Below, piece after piece: positions 18,524 through 26,212 of a stretch of DNA of 64,000 nt. Every line of letters begins with the position of its first letter. Position 1 is the first letter of the stretch. Below the pieces are notes generated by a model. It was not told the DNA's origin. It saw only the letters and a program-made list of their open reading frames with translations, and searched no databases. The position numbers were made by a program, and so were the translations under genes. The stretch is taken from the NCBI GenBank assembly GCA_003243425.1, contig QFQP01000013.1, forward strand, positions 248,001 to 312,000, in the 5' to 3' direction. This stretch comes from Archangium gephyra. Its GTDB lineage: Bacteria > Myxococcota > Myxococcia > Myxococcales > Myxococcaceae.

Positions 18524-20091
18524 TGAACTCTTCTCGACGAACGATGTTGAAGTGGGCACTCGGTGCGGGCCAGTTGGCGTTGCTGGATCGCATGGGGTTG
18601 CTGCGCAGCGGCGTGGCCCACGCGAACACCACCGACACGCCGAGCAAGCTGTGCGTCATCTACGTGCCCGGCGGTTTCCGGCCGCAGTACCACTTCTGGC
18701 CGATGGCCGACGAAGACGTCGAGCACTGCGTTCCCGAGCCCGGCGGTTTCGCGGGTGAGCCCACCTACTTCCGCAAAGAGAGCCTCGTCGACCTCGGGCC
18801 GGCGAACGGGAACTTCAAACCGATTCGCGTGTGGCGCTCGTGGGACCCCGCCAACCCCGCCAACCGCACCGGCTTCTCGCCGATGATGTACGGCTTTCAG
18901 CACTTCGATCTCGCGGGCCAGATGGCGGTGTTGCACGGCGTCGATCAGGGCACGGCCGACCACAACAGCGCCTTCGTGTCGGCCATGTGCGGTGTCGCCA
19001 GCCCCGACTTCCGCGCGCCGGCCTTTCACTCGGTCTTCGCCAACCACGTGCACGGCAGGTACGCGTCGACGCGGCCGCTGCCGTTCGTGACGGTGACGAC
19101 AGATCGCGGAATTCCAGTCGCTCAAGGTCTGCCGTCGCACGCGGCGCCGGTGAAGGTGCCCAGCGTCGAGGCGCTCGGGCCGCAGATGTCCGACGACCCG
19201 ATGCTCAACGGCTGGTGGGACAAGTTGAACGTGCGCAGGCCCGCGCCGGAGCTCGACGTTCGCGGCGGTGACCTGGGCTCGATGTTGAGCGCCACCGCGC
19301 TCGAGACGCACACCATCAAGCAGCCGGGCAAGTTGCTCGGTCGCTCCACGCAGAAGGTCGACGGCTTCCTCGAGGGGCTCCACGGCTCGCTGCGCAGCGT
19401 CAGTCGCGTGCTCGCCGCCGACGTCGTGTCTGTGCTCGAGAACCAGAAGGGCATCGACGCGCTGACCATGAAGCCGTCGTACATGGCGAACTATGGCCTC
19501 GGGCCGTTCGGCTACACCTTCGGCAACGCGAACTTCCACATGACGCAGATGGAGCCACGCCTCGACATGGCGTTGCGACTGCTCAAGTCGGACCTCACGT
19601 CCGCGGTGCACGTGGCCTTCCCGTTGGACTTCGACACCCACAGCGGCCTCGGTCACGCGTTCAGCTGCGCGCACGGCCGCGCGCAGATGGACGTGGTGGC
19701 GCGCTTCCTGGGTGAGCTGAAGGCGACGGCGGCTCCCGGGCTGCCCGGCAAGACGCTGCTCGACGACACGCTGGTGGTGGTGCTCTCGGAGTTCGGCCGC
19801 TCGTGGGCCTCGAAGGGGAGCACCGGCTTCAACCTTCCCGACGATCATCACCCGTACACCAGCGTGCTCTTCGCGGGTGGCGGCGTGGCCGGCAACCGCA
19901 GCATCGGCACGTACGATCGCCGTGGCCTCGGGCTCGCCACCGACATCATCGAAGAGAACGGGCAGCCCAGCTCTCGCGTGCCCAGGTCGGCCGACGTCGC
20001 CGCCACCGCGATGCGCATGATGGGGCTCGACCTCCACGAGTTCTTCATTCCCGGTGGGTACGGGGAGGTCGTCGGGCTGCGAAAGACGTGA
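18523..20091 (+). CDS. DUF1501-family Tat-exported protein
   Basis: 522 residues from the ATG at 18523 (TGATG overlap). The N-terminus SSRRTMLKWALGAG is a twin-arginine signal. Family hallmarks are FDTHSGLGHAF, LLDDTLVVVLSEFGRSW and the DDHHPYTSVLFAGGGVAGN block near residues 405-460. These match DUF1501, a sulfatase/alkaline-phosphatase-like fold with no defined reaction. Export by Tat fits folding or cofactor loading in the cytoplasm, while the two upstream partners carry haem-like motifs. Last gene of the cassette. Confidence 0.87.
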   Translation: MNSSRRTMLKWALGAGQLALLDRMGLLRSGVAHANTTDTPSKLCVIYVPGGFRPQYHFWPMADEDVEHCVPEPGGFAGEPTYFRKESLVDLGPANGNFKPIRVWRSWDPANPANRTGFSPMMYGFQHFDLAGQMAVLHGVDQGTADHNSAFVSAMCGVASPDFRAPAFHSVFANHVHGRYASTRPLPFVTVTTDRGIPVAQGLPSHAAPVKVPSVEALGPQMSDDPMLNGWWDKLNVRRPAPELDVRGGDLGSMLSATALETHTIKQPGKLLGRSTQKVDGFLEGLHGSLRSVSRVLAADVVSVLENQKGIDALTMKPSYMANYGLGPFGYTFGNANFHMTQMEPRLDMALRLLKSDLTSAVHVAFPLDFDTHSGLGHAFSCAHGRAQMDVVARFLGELKATAAPGLPGKTLLDDTLVVVLSEFGRSWASKGSTGFNLPDDHHPYTSVLFAGGGVAGNRSIGTYDRRGLGLATDIIEENGQPSSRVPRSADVAATAMRMMGLDLHEFFIPGGYGEVVGLRKT

Positions 20092-20106
20092 GAGATTCGC
20101 GGGCCT

Positions 20107-20505
20107 ATGCCCGAAGTCGATTGGTCGAAGCTCTACGACTCCGCTGAAGCCGCGCGCCGTCTGGCGCACGCGCCGTACTCGAAGTTCCAGGTCGGAGCCG
20201 CGTTGCTGCTCGAAGACGGTTCCATCGTGCAGGGCGCGAACGTCGAGAACGCGAGCTACGGCCTGACGGTGTGCGCTGAACGCAATGCCATCGGCGCGTC
20301 GGTGCTCAAGGCGAAGAAGCCGGTCGCGGTCGCCATCGTGGTCGACTCGCGTGAACCGACGCCTCCGTGCGGCATGTGCCGTCAGGTGCTGGCCGAGTTC
20401 GGTTCGGCAGACCTCCCGGTCCGATCACGCACGTTGAAGGGTCAGGAAGCGAAGTGGACGCTCGGCGAGCTGTTGCCGTTCGCGTTCACCAGGACGTTCT
20501 TCTGA
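20107..20505 (+). CDS. cdd: Cytidine deaminase
   Basis: 132 residues, the size of homotetrameric cytidine deaminases. The active site has Cys56-Ala-Glu58 (VCAERNAIG) and the second zinc pair Cys88-x2-Cys91 (PPCGMCRQV). HAPYSKFQVGAALL is the N-terminal family signature, and NVENASYGLT the substrate-binding loop. It deaminates cytidine or deoxycytidine to uridine in pyrimidine salvage. Fifteen bases separate it from the DUF1501 gene; co-transcription is possible without a functional link. It is convergent with the next gene. Confidence 0.95.
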   Translation: MPEVDWSKLYDSAEAARRLAHAPYSKFQVGAALLLEDGSIVQGANVENASYGLTVCAERNAIGASVLKAKKPVAVAIVVDSREPTPPCGMCRQVLAEFGSADLPVRSRTLKGQEAKWTLGELLPFAFTRTFF

Positions 20506-20507
20506 CC

Positions 20508-21371
20508 TCACGCGTCGATCGTGAGCGCCTTCCACGCGAGCAGTGAACCGTCCGCCGTGCGCTCCCAGTTGCAGGCGACCTCGTTGAGCACGAGCGACGA
20601 TTCCTGAATCACCTTGTCGCTCGCGTTGAGCACGTAGCCGTTGCCGCTCGGCGCCACGTAGCTGCTCTGCGTCGAATAGATGTCCGTCTTCAGCGCCTCG
20701 TCGAAGAACAACTGCGACGTCACGTACGCCGTGTTGCCCACCGACACCTTGAAGTGAATGTGCGTCGCGCGGCTCGAATACCAACCGGGAAACAGGCCAT
20801 CGAACGTCACGCGGCCATCACTGCCCGCGGTCTGAATTCCCCGACCCCACAACGCTGCCGCCGCCGTCGCGCTGCCGCCGGTGCAGAACGCGTCCATGTT
20901 TCCGTCGATGTCGCCCGAGTACACGCCCTTCGTGTCGGCCATCCAGATCTCCACGGTCGCGCCAGGCACCGGGCTGCACGCGCGGTTGACGACCAGCAAC
21001 TCGAGCCGCATGGGCACGCCCGAATAGCCCTCGCTCACGTCACGGCGCGTCAGCAGCGGGCTCGTCGCGTGACACGGACCTTCTGTCGCTGACCGGAACA
21101 GGGCGCACGTGCTGCCGAGCCCTGTCGCGAATGGATTTCCGTAATCCTTCGACGTGATCAACGCGGTGGTCGCCGCCGCCCAACTCGCTGAAGTTCCGGC
21201 GTCGCTCGATCCCGCATCTTCCGCCGCGAAATTCCCACCGTCCGGAAGCAGCGGCATCTCTCCGCAATTGAGCAACGCCAGCGCTCCCAACCCTCCCGTC
21301 GCAACACGGAGGAAATGACGGCGTGAAAGCGGGGACTTGCGAGCCTCTGAAGACACGAATTTTCGACTCAT
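20508..21371 (-). CDS. Tat-exported lipoprotein of the intradiol ring-cleavage dioxygenase family
   Basis: 287 residues. The N-terminus LSRRHFLRVATGG is a twin-arginine signal and runs into lipobox ALLNC (Cys36), so this is a Tat lipoprotein. The iron ligands expected of intradiol dioxygenases are visible: Tyr151 (GVYSGDI), Tyr198 (GWYSSR), and His204 and His206 (THIHFKV). TEGPCH at 97-101 matches the family's early TEGP motif. It would open aromatic diols outside the cytoplasm; the substrate is unknown. A DAG linker follows the lipobox. Divergent from the second sigma operon. Confidence 0.87.
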   Translation of the reverse strand: MSRKFVSSEARKSPLSRRHFLRVATGGLGALALLNCGEMPLLPDGGNFAAEDAGSSDAGTSASWAAATTALITSKDYGNPFATGLGSTCALFRSATEGPCHATSPLLTRRDVSEGYSGVPMRLELLVVNRACSPVPGATVEIWMADTKGVYSGDIDGNMDAFCTGGSATAAAALWGRGIQTAGSDGRVTFDGLFPGWYSSRATHIHFKVSVGNTAYVTSQLFFDEALKTDIYSTQSSYVAPSGNGYVLNASDKVIQESSLVLNEVACNWERTADGSLLAWKALTIDA

Positions 21372-21381
21372 CGTGTCGAGT

Positions 21382-21406
21382 TGAACTCCCAGCCTTTTAT
21401 TCCGTG
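21382..21406 (+). promoter_or_regulatory. Candidate ECF-type promoter of the second sigma operon
   Basis: TGAAC at 21382-21386, a 16-base spacer, CGTG at 21403-21406, 50 bases before the sigma start. Spacing and both elements fit ECF promoters, and the position fits autoregulation. Not confirmed by anything else. Confidence 0.38.
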
Positions 21407-21455
21407 ATTTCGCTCACACCCGCTGCCACTGGCCTGTCATCTCCCTGACGGCAAC

Positions 21456-22007
21456 ATGGGAGAGCCGGACGTCACAGGAATCGTGCTGCGTGCGCAGCAG
21501 GGAGATCGACAGGCGATCGAACGGCTCGTGCGTCGATTCCTCCGTCCGGCGTACCTCACGGCGCTGTCGGTGGTGCGGGTGCCCGCTGAAGCGGAAGACC
21601 TCGCACAGGAGGCGGTGGCGATGGCGATGCAACAGCTCGGGTCGTGTCGTGAACCCGCGCGCTTCGCCGGGTGGTTGCTCGCCAACGTGCGCAACCGCGC
21701 GTTGAACCATCTCGCAGCGGTGAAGGTGCGTCAGCGCCACGCCGACTCGGTGTTGATGGAAGAGGGCGCCGCAGCCGACGCAGAGCGCGTCGTGCTGCGC
21801 GAGCAGTTGGTGGCAGCGCTCGAAGTGCTGACGCCGCAGCAGCGCGAAGTGGTGTTGCTGCATGACATGGAATCGTGGACGCACCCGGAGATCGCGGCGT
21901 CACTTGGAATGAGTGAGGTCAACTCACGTCAGGTGCTGTCCGTGGCGCGAAAAGCGCTGCGGGCCAGGCTGGCCGAGTTGGAGAATGGAGAGGTTCAACA
22001 TGGATGA
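21456..22007 (+). CDS. ECF-family RNA polymerase sigma factor
   Basis: 183 residues. Region 2 spans about 8-85 (AIERLVRRFLRPAYLTALSV, AEAEDLAQEAVAMAMQQL, FAGWLLANVRNRALNHL). Region 4 spans about 118-175 (LEVLTPQQREVVLLHDMESW, then HPEIAASLGMSEVNSRQVLS). It is followed with an 8-base overlap by a small one-helix membrane protein that should be its anti-sigma partner, then by a Spy/CpxP-like protein. This is an envelope-stress type arrangement. Confidence 0.93.
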   Translation: MGEPDVTGIVLRAQQGDRQAIERLVRRFLRPAYLTALSVVRVPAEAEDLAQEAVAMAMQQLGSCREPARFAGWLLANVRNRALNHLAAVKVRQRHADSVLMEEGAAADAERVVLREQLVAALEVLTPQQREVVLLHDMESWTHPEIAASLGMSEVNSRQVLSVARKALRARLAELENGEVQHG

Positions 22008-22317
22008 CGAACGCATCGACTTGGGGGCGCTGGACCCTTCGAAGAACTCACGGAAGTGGGAAGCGCTCGTGCAACGAACGGTGGAGCGCTCGATCACCTT
22101 GCCGCCCGCTGCGCCTCCGTCGGCGTGGGTGTCGCTCGCGCGCGTGCGTGTCGCGGTGGCCGGGTTCGCTGCGCTCGCCTTGCTCTCGTGGGTGCCCGTG
22201 ATCACGCGCGAGGTTCAAACCAGCGACGAGTCGGCCACCGACCCCGCCTACGCGATGATGCAGTTCTCGCAGTCGGGCGACACCGCCGCGCTGCTGGAGT
22301 CCGCTCATGTCTGGTGA
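22000..22317 (+). CDS. Small single-pass membrane protein, probable anti-sigma factor
   Basis: 105 residues from the ATG at 22000, which lies inside the end of the sigma gene. Residues 1-45 are soluble and charged and lack a zinc motif. One membrane helix lies near 50-68 (VAVAGFAALALLSWVPVI), and the short outer tail ends at the following gene. No family signature is visible; the anti-sigma role rests on position and topology. Confidence 0.7.
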   Translation: MDDERIDLGALDPSKNSRKWEALVQRTVERSITLPPAAPPSAWVSLARVRVAVAGFAALALLSWVPVITREVQTSDESATDPAYAMMQFSQSGDTAALLESAHVW

Positions 22318-22774
22318 CGCGACCAGGAAGTTCCCGCTCACCGCGTTGGTGATCGTGGTGCTCACCTTCCTGGCTGGTGCAGGCACCGGCGCAGGGCTCT
22401 ACGCGTCCTTCGGCGACCGTCACCCCGGCCCGCGTCCGCCCCCGGGCATGAAGGGCCCCCGGAAGGGCCTGCCACCGCACCTCGAGCAGCTCGAGCTCAC
22501 CGCAGCTCAGCGCAAGCAGGTCGAAGCGGTACTCGAGAAGTTCCACCCGCGGTTCGAAGCCATCTTCAAGGAGCAGTTCCCGAAGGTGACGGCGCTGCGC
22601 GAAGAGATGGACGCGGAGCTGCTGCCGCTGCTCACCGACGAGCAGCGCGTGAAATTCGAAGAGCTCAAGAAGCAACGCCCGGAACGTGGTGGCTTCGGTC
22701 CGCCGCCCGGGCCTCCTCCCGGAGAAGGGCCTCCGCCCGGAGTGCCGCCGGGCCCGCCGCCGCTGGCGCCCTGA
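22307..22774 (+). CDS. Spy/CpxP-like periplasmic sensor or chaperone with Pro-rich tail
   Basis: 155 residues. An N-terminal membrane or signal helix lies at about 10-30. The helical core at ~58-125 has LELTAAQRKQVEAVL and LLTDEQRVKFEELKK, a pair of LTxxQ-like motifs typical of Spy/CpxP and periplasmic metal-resistance sensors. The tail is GPPPG-rich. It overlaps the preceding gene by 11 bases. In such operons the protein senses or buffers envelope stress and feeds back on the sigma/anti-sigma pair; that is inference from context. Confidence 0.8.
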   Translation: MSGDATRKFPLTALVIVVLTFLAGAGTGAGLYASFGDRHPGPRPPPGMKGPRKGLPPHLEQLELTAAQRKQVEAVLEKFHPRFEAIFKEQFPKVTALREEMDAELLPLLTDEQRVKFEELKKQRPERGGFGPPPGPPPGEGPPPGVPPGPPPLAP

Positions 22775-22868
22775 CGAAAGTGCCTCACGCATCGCGAGCG
22801 TGACCTGTCTTCCAGTGTGAGCCGGTCGAAGTGGGAGCCGGCAACTCGGAAAGAAAAGGAGCCCTCAC

Positions 22869-23393
22869 ATGCGTCTCGTTCTTCTGTCGGTCCTCGCCGC
22901 TTCTTCGCTCGCGCTCGCTCAACCTCGGGGTGGTCCGCCGGAGGAAGCGATCACCGCCTGCAGCGGCCTCGCTGAGGGCACCGCCTGCGGGTTCACGCAC
23001 CGCGGCAACAATTTGACAGGGACCTGTCGAAAAGGGCCCGACGGTCAGACCGCCGCCTGCCTGCCCGAGGGCGCTGGCCGGCATCGCGGGCCTCCTGAGG
23101 AAGCGGTGACTGCGTGCAGCGGAAAATCGGCCGAGGCGACGTGCAGCTTCACGCATCACGACCGCACCGTCGAAGGCACGTGCCGCACCGGACCGCGTGG
23201 AGAGGCGCTCACGTGCGCACCAGCCGGTGGCCATCGTGGCCCGCCGCAGGAAGCCATCACCGCGTGTGCCTCGTCGACAGCGGGCGCGGCGTGCAGCGTT
23301 TCGTTTCACGGCAAGACGCTGAACGGCACCTGCAGCGCGGGCCCTGACGGCTCGAAGCTGGCGTGCCTGCCGGCGCGACCGCCTCAACCGTGA
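22869..23393 (+). CDS. Secreted protein of three identical-spacing four-Cys repeats
   Basis: 174 residues with a cleavable signal (LALAQ). Three repeats begin GPP(E/Q)EA(I/V)TAC. Each has four Cys with exactly the same spacing, C-x8-C-x12-C-x10-C (31/40/53/64, 83/92/105/116, 133/142/155/166). Conserved features are G(T)C(R/S)xGPxG and a final xC(L/A)P. Two disulfides per repeat are likely. Function unknown. It follows the sigma/Spy operon by 94 bases with its own AAAGGAG ribosome-binding site, and a strong terminator follows it. Confidence 0.85.
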   Translation: MRLVLLSVLAASSLALAQPRGGPPEEAITACSGLAEGTACGFTHRGNNLTGTCRKGPDGQTAACLPEGAGRHRGPPEEAVTACSGKSAEATCSFTHHDRTVEGTCRTGPRGEALTCAPAGGHRGPPQEAITACASSTAGAACSVSFHGKTLNGTCSAGPDGSKLACLPARPPQP

Positions 23394-23470
23394 CGTCCTG
23401 GCCCGCGCGTCATGGTGACGCGAACGGGGTGTGACCCGCGGGCACACTTCCCACTTCTCGTGGGTCACAT

Positions 23471-23514
23471 CGAGCGGCGTGCACGTACTCCCTGCGTGCA
23501 CGCCGTTCGCTTTT
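23471..23514 (+). terminator. Intrinsic terminator after the Cys-repeat gene
   Basis: A 15-base stem (CGAGCGGCGTGCACG with CGTGCACGCCGTTCG, one mismatch) encloses a 9-base loop and is followed by CTTTT. The T run touches the stop codon of the convergent LysR remnant. A weaker dyad, TGTGACCC at 23430-23437 with GGGTCACA at 23462-23469, lies just before it. Confidence 0.8.
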
Positions 23515-24170
23515 CAGTGGAACACGTCGTCGAGGAACGTGAGGAACGCCTTCACGTTGGGGTTCGCGCTGCGGGTCGCCGGCCAGATGGCGGTGAAGGC
23601 ATGGCGGTCCACCGCGTAGTTTTCGAGCACCGGTGTGAGCTCCTTTCGCTTCACGAACGCTCTGGCCACGTACATCGGCAACACGCTGATGCCGCCGCCG
23701 CCAGCCAGCAGCGCGGCGTTTGCTTCGGTCGAGTCGACGGTCGCCCAGACCTTCGGTTCGAGCTCGACCACGCGCCGGCCGACCTGAAACGGCCACCGGA
23801 GCACGAGGCCGGTGCTTTGAAACCTCACCGCGACGCAGTCGTGATGCTGAAGGTCGTCAGGGGTCTTCGGTGTGCCGCGTTTCGCCAGATACGCGGGCGA
23901 CGCGAAGCACCCCACGCGGTGCGGCCCGAAACGGCGCGACCTCAGCTCGGAGTTGGCGCTGTGGCCCACGCGAATGGCCACGTCGATGCCCTCGTCGACG
24001 AGATCGAGCAGTTGGTCCGTCATGCGCAGGTTCACCCGCACGCCGGGATGTCTGCGGTGAAAGCGGGGCAGGGCCGGGCCGAGGAGATGGGTACCGATCG
24101 CCGGTGCTGCGGTGATGGTCAACGCGCCAGCGGGTTCGGTGCGCGCGAGCTGCGCGGCCTGCTGCAGCGA
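23514..24170 (-). pseudogene. LysR-type regulator remnant: effector domain without DNA-binding domain
   Basis: Reading from about 24170 leftward gives a complete LysR substrate-binding domain: RTEPAGALTITAAPAIGTHL, DQLLDLVDEGIDVAIRVG, VGCFASPAYLAKRGTPKTPD, GGGISVLPMYVA, and the usual C-terminus FLTFLDDVFH. Upstream of LQQAAQLA the expected linker helix and winged helix-turn-helix (about 75 residues) are missing. On the other strand that DNA encodes an NTF2-like protein instead. No convincing start codon or N-terminus is visible. It is best read as a truncated gene left by a deletion or inversion with its junction near 24155-24170. It cannot bind DNA as it stands. Confidence 0.78.
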
Positions 24171-24482
24171 AACCTCGAGACCGTCTTCAACGAACGCGAC
24201 ACGGAGAAGCGGCTGGCCGCGATCCGCGCGCTCTACACGGCCGACGCGGTCGTTCACGATCCCGAAGGGAGCGTCACCGGTCACGAAGCCATCAACGCGC
24301 TGGTGACGCGGCTGCTGCCGACGCTGCCGCCGGGGTTCTCGTTCGTGGCCGACCCACCCGCGCTGTCGCACCATGGCACTGCGATTCTGCGCTGGCACTC
24401 CGAGCCCGCGATGCTCCATGGCTTCGACGTGGCGCAGCTCCAAGACGACCGCATCGCCGTGCTGCACGTGTTCATTTCGTGA
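24087..24482 (+). CDS. NTF2/SnoaL-like small protein with disturbed 5' end
   Basis: From about 24160 onward the frame encodes a SnoaL-like domain: LLQRNLETVFNERDTEKRLA, ALYTADAVVHDPEG, VTGHEAINALV, and a C-terminal LQDDRIAVLHVFIS. These proteins are cone-shaped dimers binding small hydrophobic ligands, some of them isomerases. The only in-frame ATG nearby (24087) lies inside sequence that on the other strand encodes the LysR remnant, so the first ~24 residues are probably not native. The natural start seems to have been lost at the junction. Expression is doubtful. Confidence 0.6.
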   Translation: MGTDRRCCGDGQRASGFGARELRGLLQRNLETVFNERDTEKRLAAIRALYTADAVVHDPEGSVTGHEAINALVTRLLPTLPPGFSFVADPPALSHHGTAILRWHSEPAMLHGFDVAQLQDDRIAVLHVFIS

Positions 24483-24522
24483 CCTCGGAGCAGCCCCCGC
24501 GTGACGTCTCTACGAGATCGTC

Positions 24523-24978
24523 ATGCGCACGCTCACCAACACCCTGCTCACCGCTGGTCTCGCCACCGCCGCCACGACGATCACCGCCGTCGTGCTCGGC
24601 GCCAGGCGCAAACGCCCCGCGAAGATCGTCAACTCCACCAGCCACATTCTCTGGGGCGATCGCGACGCGAAGCGCGCCAGCGAGTTCGACCTGAAACACA
24701 CGCTCACCGGCTTCGCCCTCAACGCTGGTGCCATGGTCGCGTGGGCCGGCACGCAGCAGCTGCTGTTTGGCAAGCCCGCTGGCAGGTCGCTGACGCGCGC
24801 GGCTGCCGTCGGCGCGGCGACGTCTGCCCTCGCGTGGCTCACCGACTACAAGGTCGTTCCCAAACGGCTCACGCCCGGCTTCGAGATGCACCTCGACGCC
24901 AGGGAGATGACGGTGATGTACGGCGTGCTCGCAGGTGCGCTGGCGCTCGGTCGCGCGCTCCGCACCGACGAGGCCTGA
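24523..24978 (+). CDS. Conserved membrane protein of unknown function
   Basis: 151 residues with about four hydrophobic segments (near 5-25, 65-85, 90-108 and 128-145). Recognisable blocks are INSTSHILWGD-like (VNSTSHILWGDRDAKRA), FDLKHTLTGFALN and LTDYKVVPKRLTPGFEMHL, which I recall from bacterial membrane proteins without assigned role. It stands alone between the NTF2-like gene and pirin on the same strand. No function is proposed. Confidence 0.78.
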   Translation: MRTLTNTLLTAGLATAATTITAVVLGARRKRPAKIVNSTSHILWGDRDAKRASEFDLKHTLTGFALNAGAMVAWAGTQQLLFGKPAGRSLTRAAAVGAATSALAWLTDYKVVPKRLTPGFEMHLDAREMTVMYGVLAGALALGRALRTDEA

Positions 24979-25056
24979 AGGCCGTTCAGCCGGTGAGACA
25001 ATCGATTGCCCGCCGCGCAATTGCACCTGCCGGCTCGCATGGTGATGGTTTGCACC

Positions 25057-25749
25057 ATGAAGACGATCCGAAGAGCAGACAGCCGAGGCGGCGGGAACCA
25101 CGGGTGGCTCGACACGAAGCACACCTTTTCGTTCGCCGATTATTACGACCCGAAGCACATGGGCTTCCGTGCGCTGCGCGTGATCAACGAAGACAAGGTG
25201 AAAGCCGGTAAGGGCTTCGGCACGCACGGGCATCGCGACATGGAGATTCTGTCGTACGTGCTCGACGGCGCGCTCGAACACCGCGACACCATCGGGCAGG
25301 GCGGCGTGATTCGTCACGGCGACGTGCAGCGTATGAGCGCCGGCACCGGTGTGATGCACAGCGAGTTCAACGGCTCCAAGACCGAGCCCGTTCACTTCCT
25401 GCAGATCTGGATCATGCCCGACAAGAACGGCGTCGAGCCCACGTACGAGCAGCGAAACATCGGCGACATCACGAAGGGCTTGAAGCTCATCGCCTCGCCA
25501 GATGGCGCCGACGGCTCGATGAAGATGAATGCCGACGCGCGCATCTCCGCGAGCATTCTGGGCAAGGGCGAGAAGCGCGACTTCAACCCCGGCAAGACGC
25601 GGCACATCTACGTGCACGTCGCGCGCGGCAACGTGAAGGTCGGTGACGACGAGCTGCACTCCGGCGACGGTATCGCCCTCTCGCAGGTCGAAGGCGTGAC
25701 GCTCGAAGGCATCGACACCGCCGAGGTCATTCTCTTCGACCTCGCCTGA
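25057..25749 (+). CDS. Pirin-family protein (YhhW/quercetinase-like bicupin)
   Basis: 231 residues from the ATG at 25057, where the pirin N-terminus begins (MKTIRRADSRGGG). The first cupin holds the metal site GTHGHRDMEILSYV with HSEFN downstream (two His, one His and a Glu in the family). QIWIMPDKNGVEPTYEQR is the conserved inter-domain segment, and the C-terminal cupin lacks metal ligands. Relatives such as E. coli YhhW cleave quercetin; others act as redox-linked regulators. The substrate here is unknown. Confidence 0.92.
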   Translation: MKTIRRADSRGGGNHGWLDTKHTFSFADYYDPKHMGFRALRVINEDKVKAGKGFGTHGHRDMEILSYVLDGALEHRDTIGQGGVIRHGDVQRMSAGTGVMHSEFNGSKTEPVHFLQIWIMPDKNGVEPTYEQRNIGDITKGLKLIASPDGADGSMKMNADARISASILGKGEKRDFNPGKTRHIYVHVARGNVKVGDDELHSGDGIALSQVEGVTLEGIDTAEVILFDLA

Positions 25750-25833
25750 CGTCACCGCGCCGCGCACCTCGGCGACGCGGCACCTCATCAGCGGGTAGCC
25801 GGAACGCTGCGCTTCGGTTACTCCGCACTCACG

Positions 25834-26172
25834 ATGTCTGCCGACGCGACGCCTTCGTGGGTTTTGATCTCGGTGCTCTTCAGCACCTTCCCGCTCGAAG
25901 AAGACCTCGCGCTGGCGTTGCATCGGGTGGCGCTCGATCTCTACCGCAGCAACTCTTCGGCCGGCCTCGTCGACCACGGGCTGGCCCACGGGCAGGTGAA
26001 GAACGCCAACAAGGAAGCGGTCGTTGGCTCCATCACCGGCCCGGTGTTCGAGGCAGAGCTGGAAACCGAACGCGGCAAGGGCGAGGTGCGCTTCATCCTC
26101 ACCCGGCAGGGGCTCGACCTGCTCGAGGCCCGCGGGCGTGAACCCAAAGCCGGGCCGCGGTACCTCAACTGA
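25834..26172 (+). CDS. Small soluble protein of unknown function
   Basis: 112 residues. There is no signal peptide, membrane segment or family motif that I recognise. It begins with an amphipathic helix-rich half (FPLEEDLALALHRVALDLYR) and ends with charged beta-prone sequence (FEAELETERGKGEVRFILTR). The ribosome-binding site is weak. Accepted as a gene because the frame is unbroken, uses the same third-position G/C pattern as its neighbours and fills the space before serA. Confidence 0.5.
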   Translation: MSADATPSWVLISVLFSTFPLEEDLALALHRVALDLYRSNSSAGLVDHGLAHGQVKNANKEAVVGSITGPVFEAELETERGKGEVRFILTRQGLDLLEARGREPKAGPRYLN

Positions 26173-26212
26173 GCTTGCGTCCCTGACGCGTCGCGCTACT
26201 TACTCACGAGAC

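Noticed and set aside
18517..20169. 550-residue open frame antisense to the DUF1501 gene
   Set aside because: Arg/His/Val-biased shadow translation with no motif, opposite a well-supported gene.
22785..22803. Near-palindrome TCACGC...GCGTGA after the Spy-like gene
   Set aside because: Short arms, no T run and no second copy; not enough to call a terminator or operator.
24472..25989. 505-residue minus-strand open frame across three plus-strand genes
   Set aside because: It runs through intact pirin and membrane-protein genes on the other strand and shows no protein-like motif.
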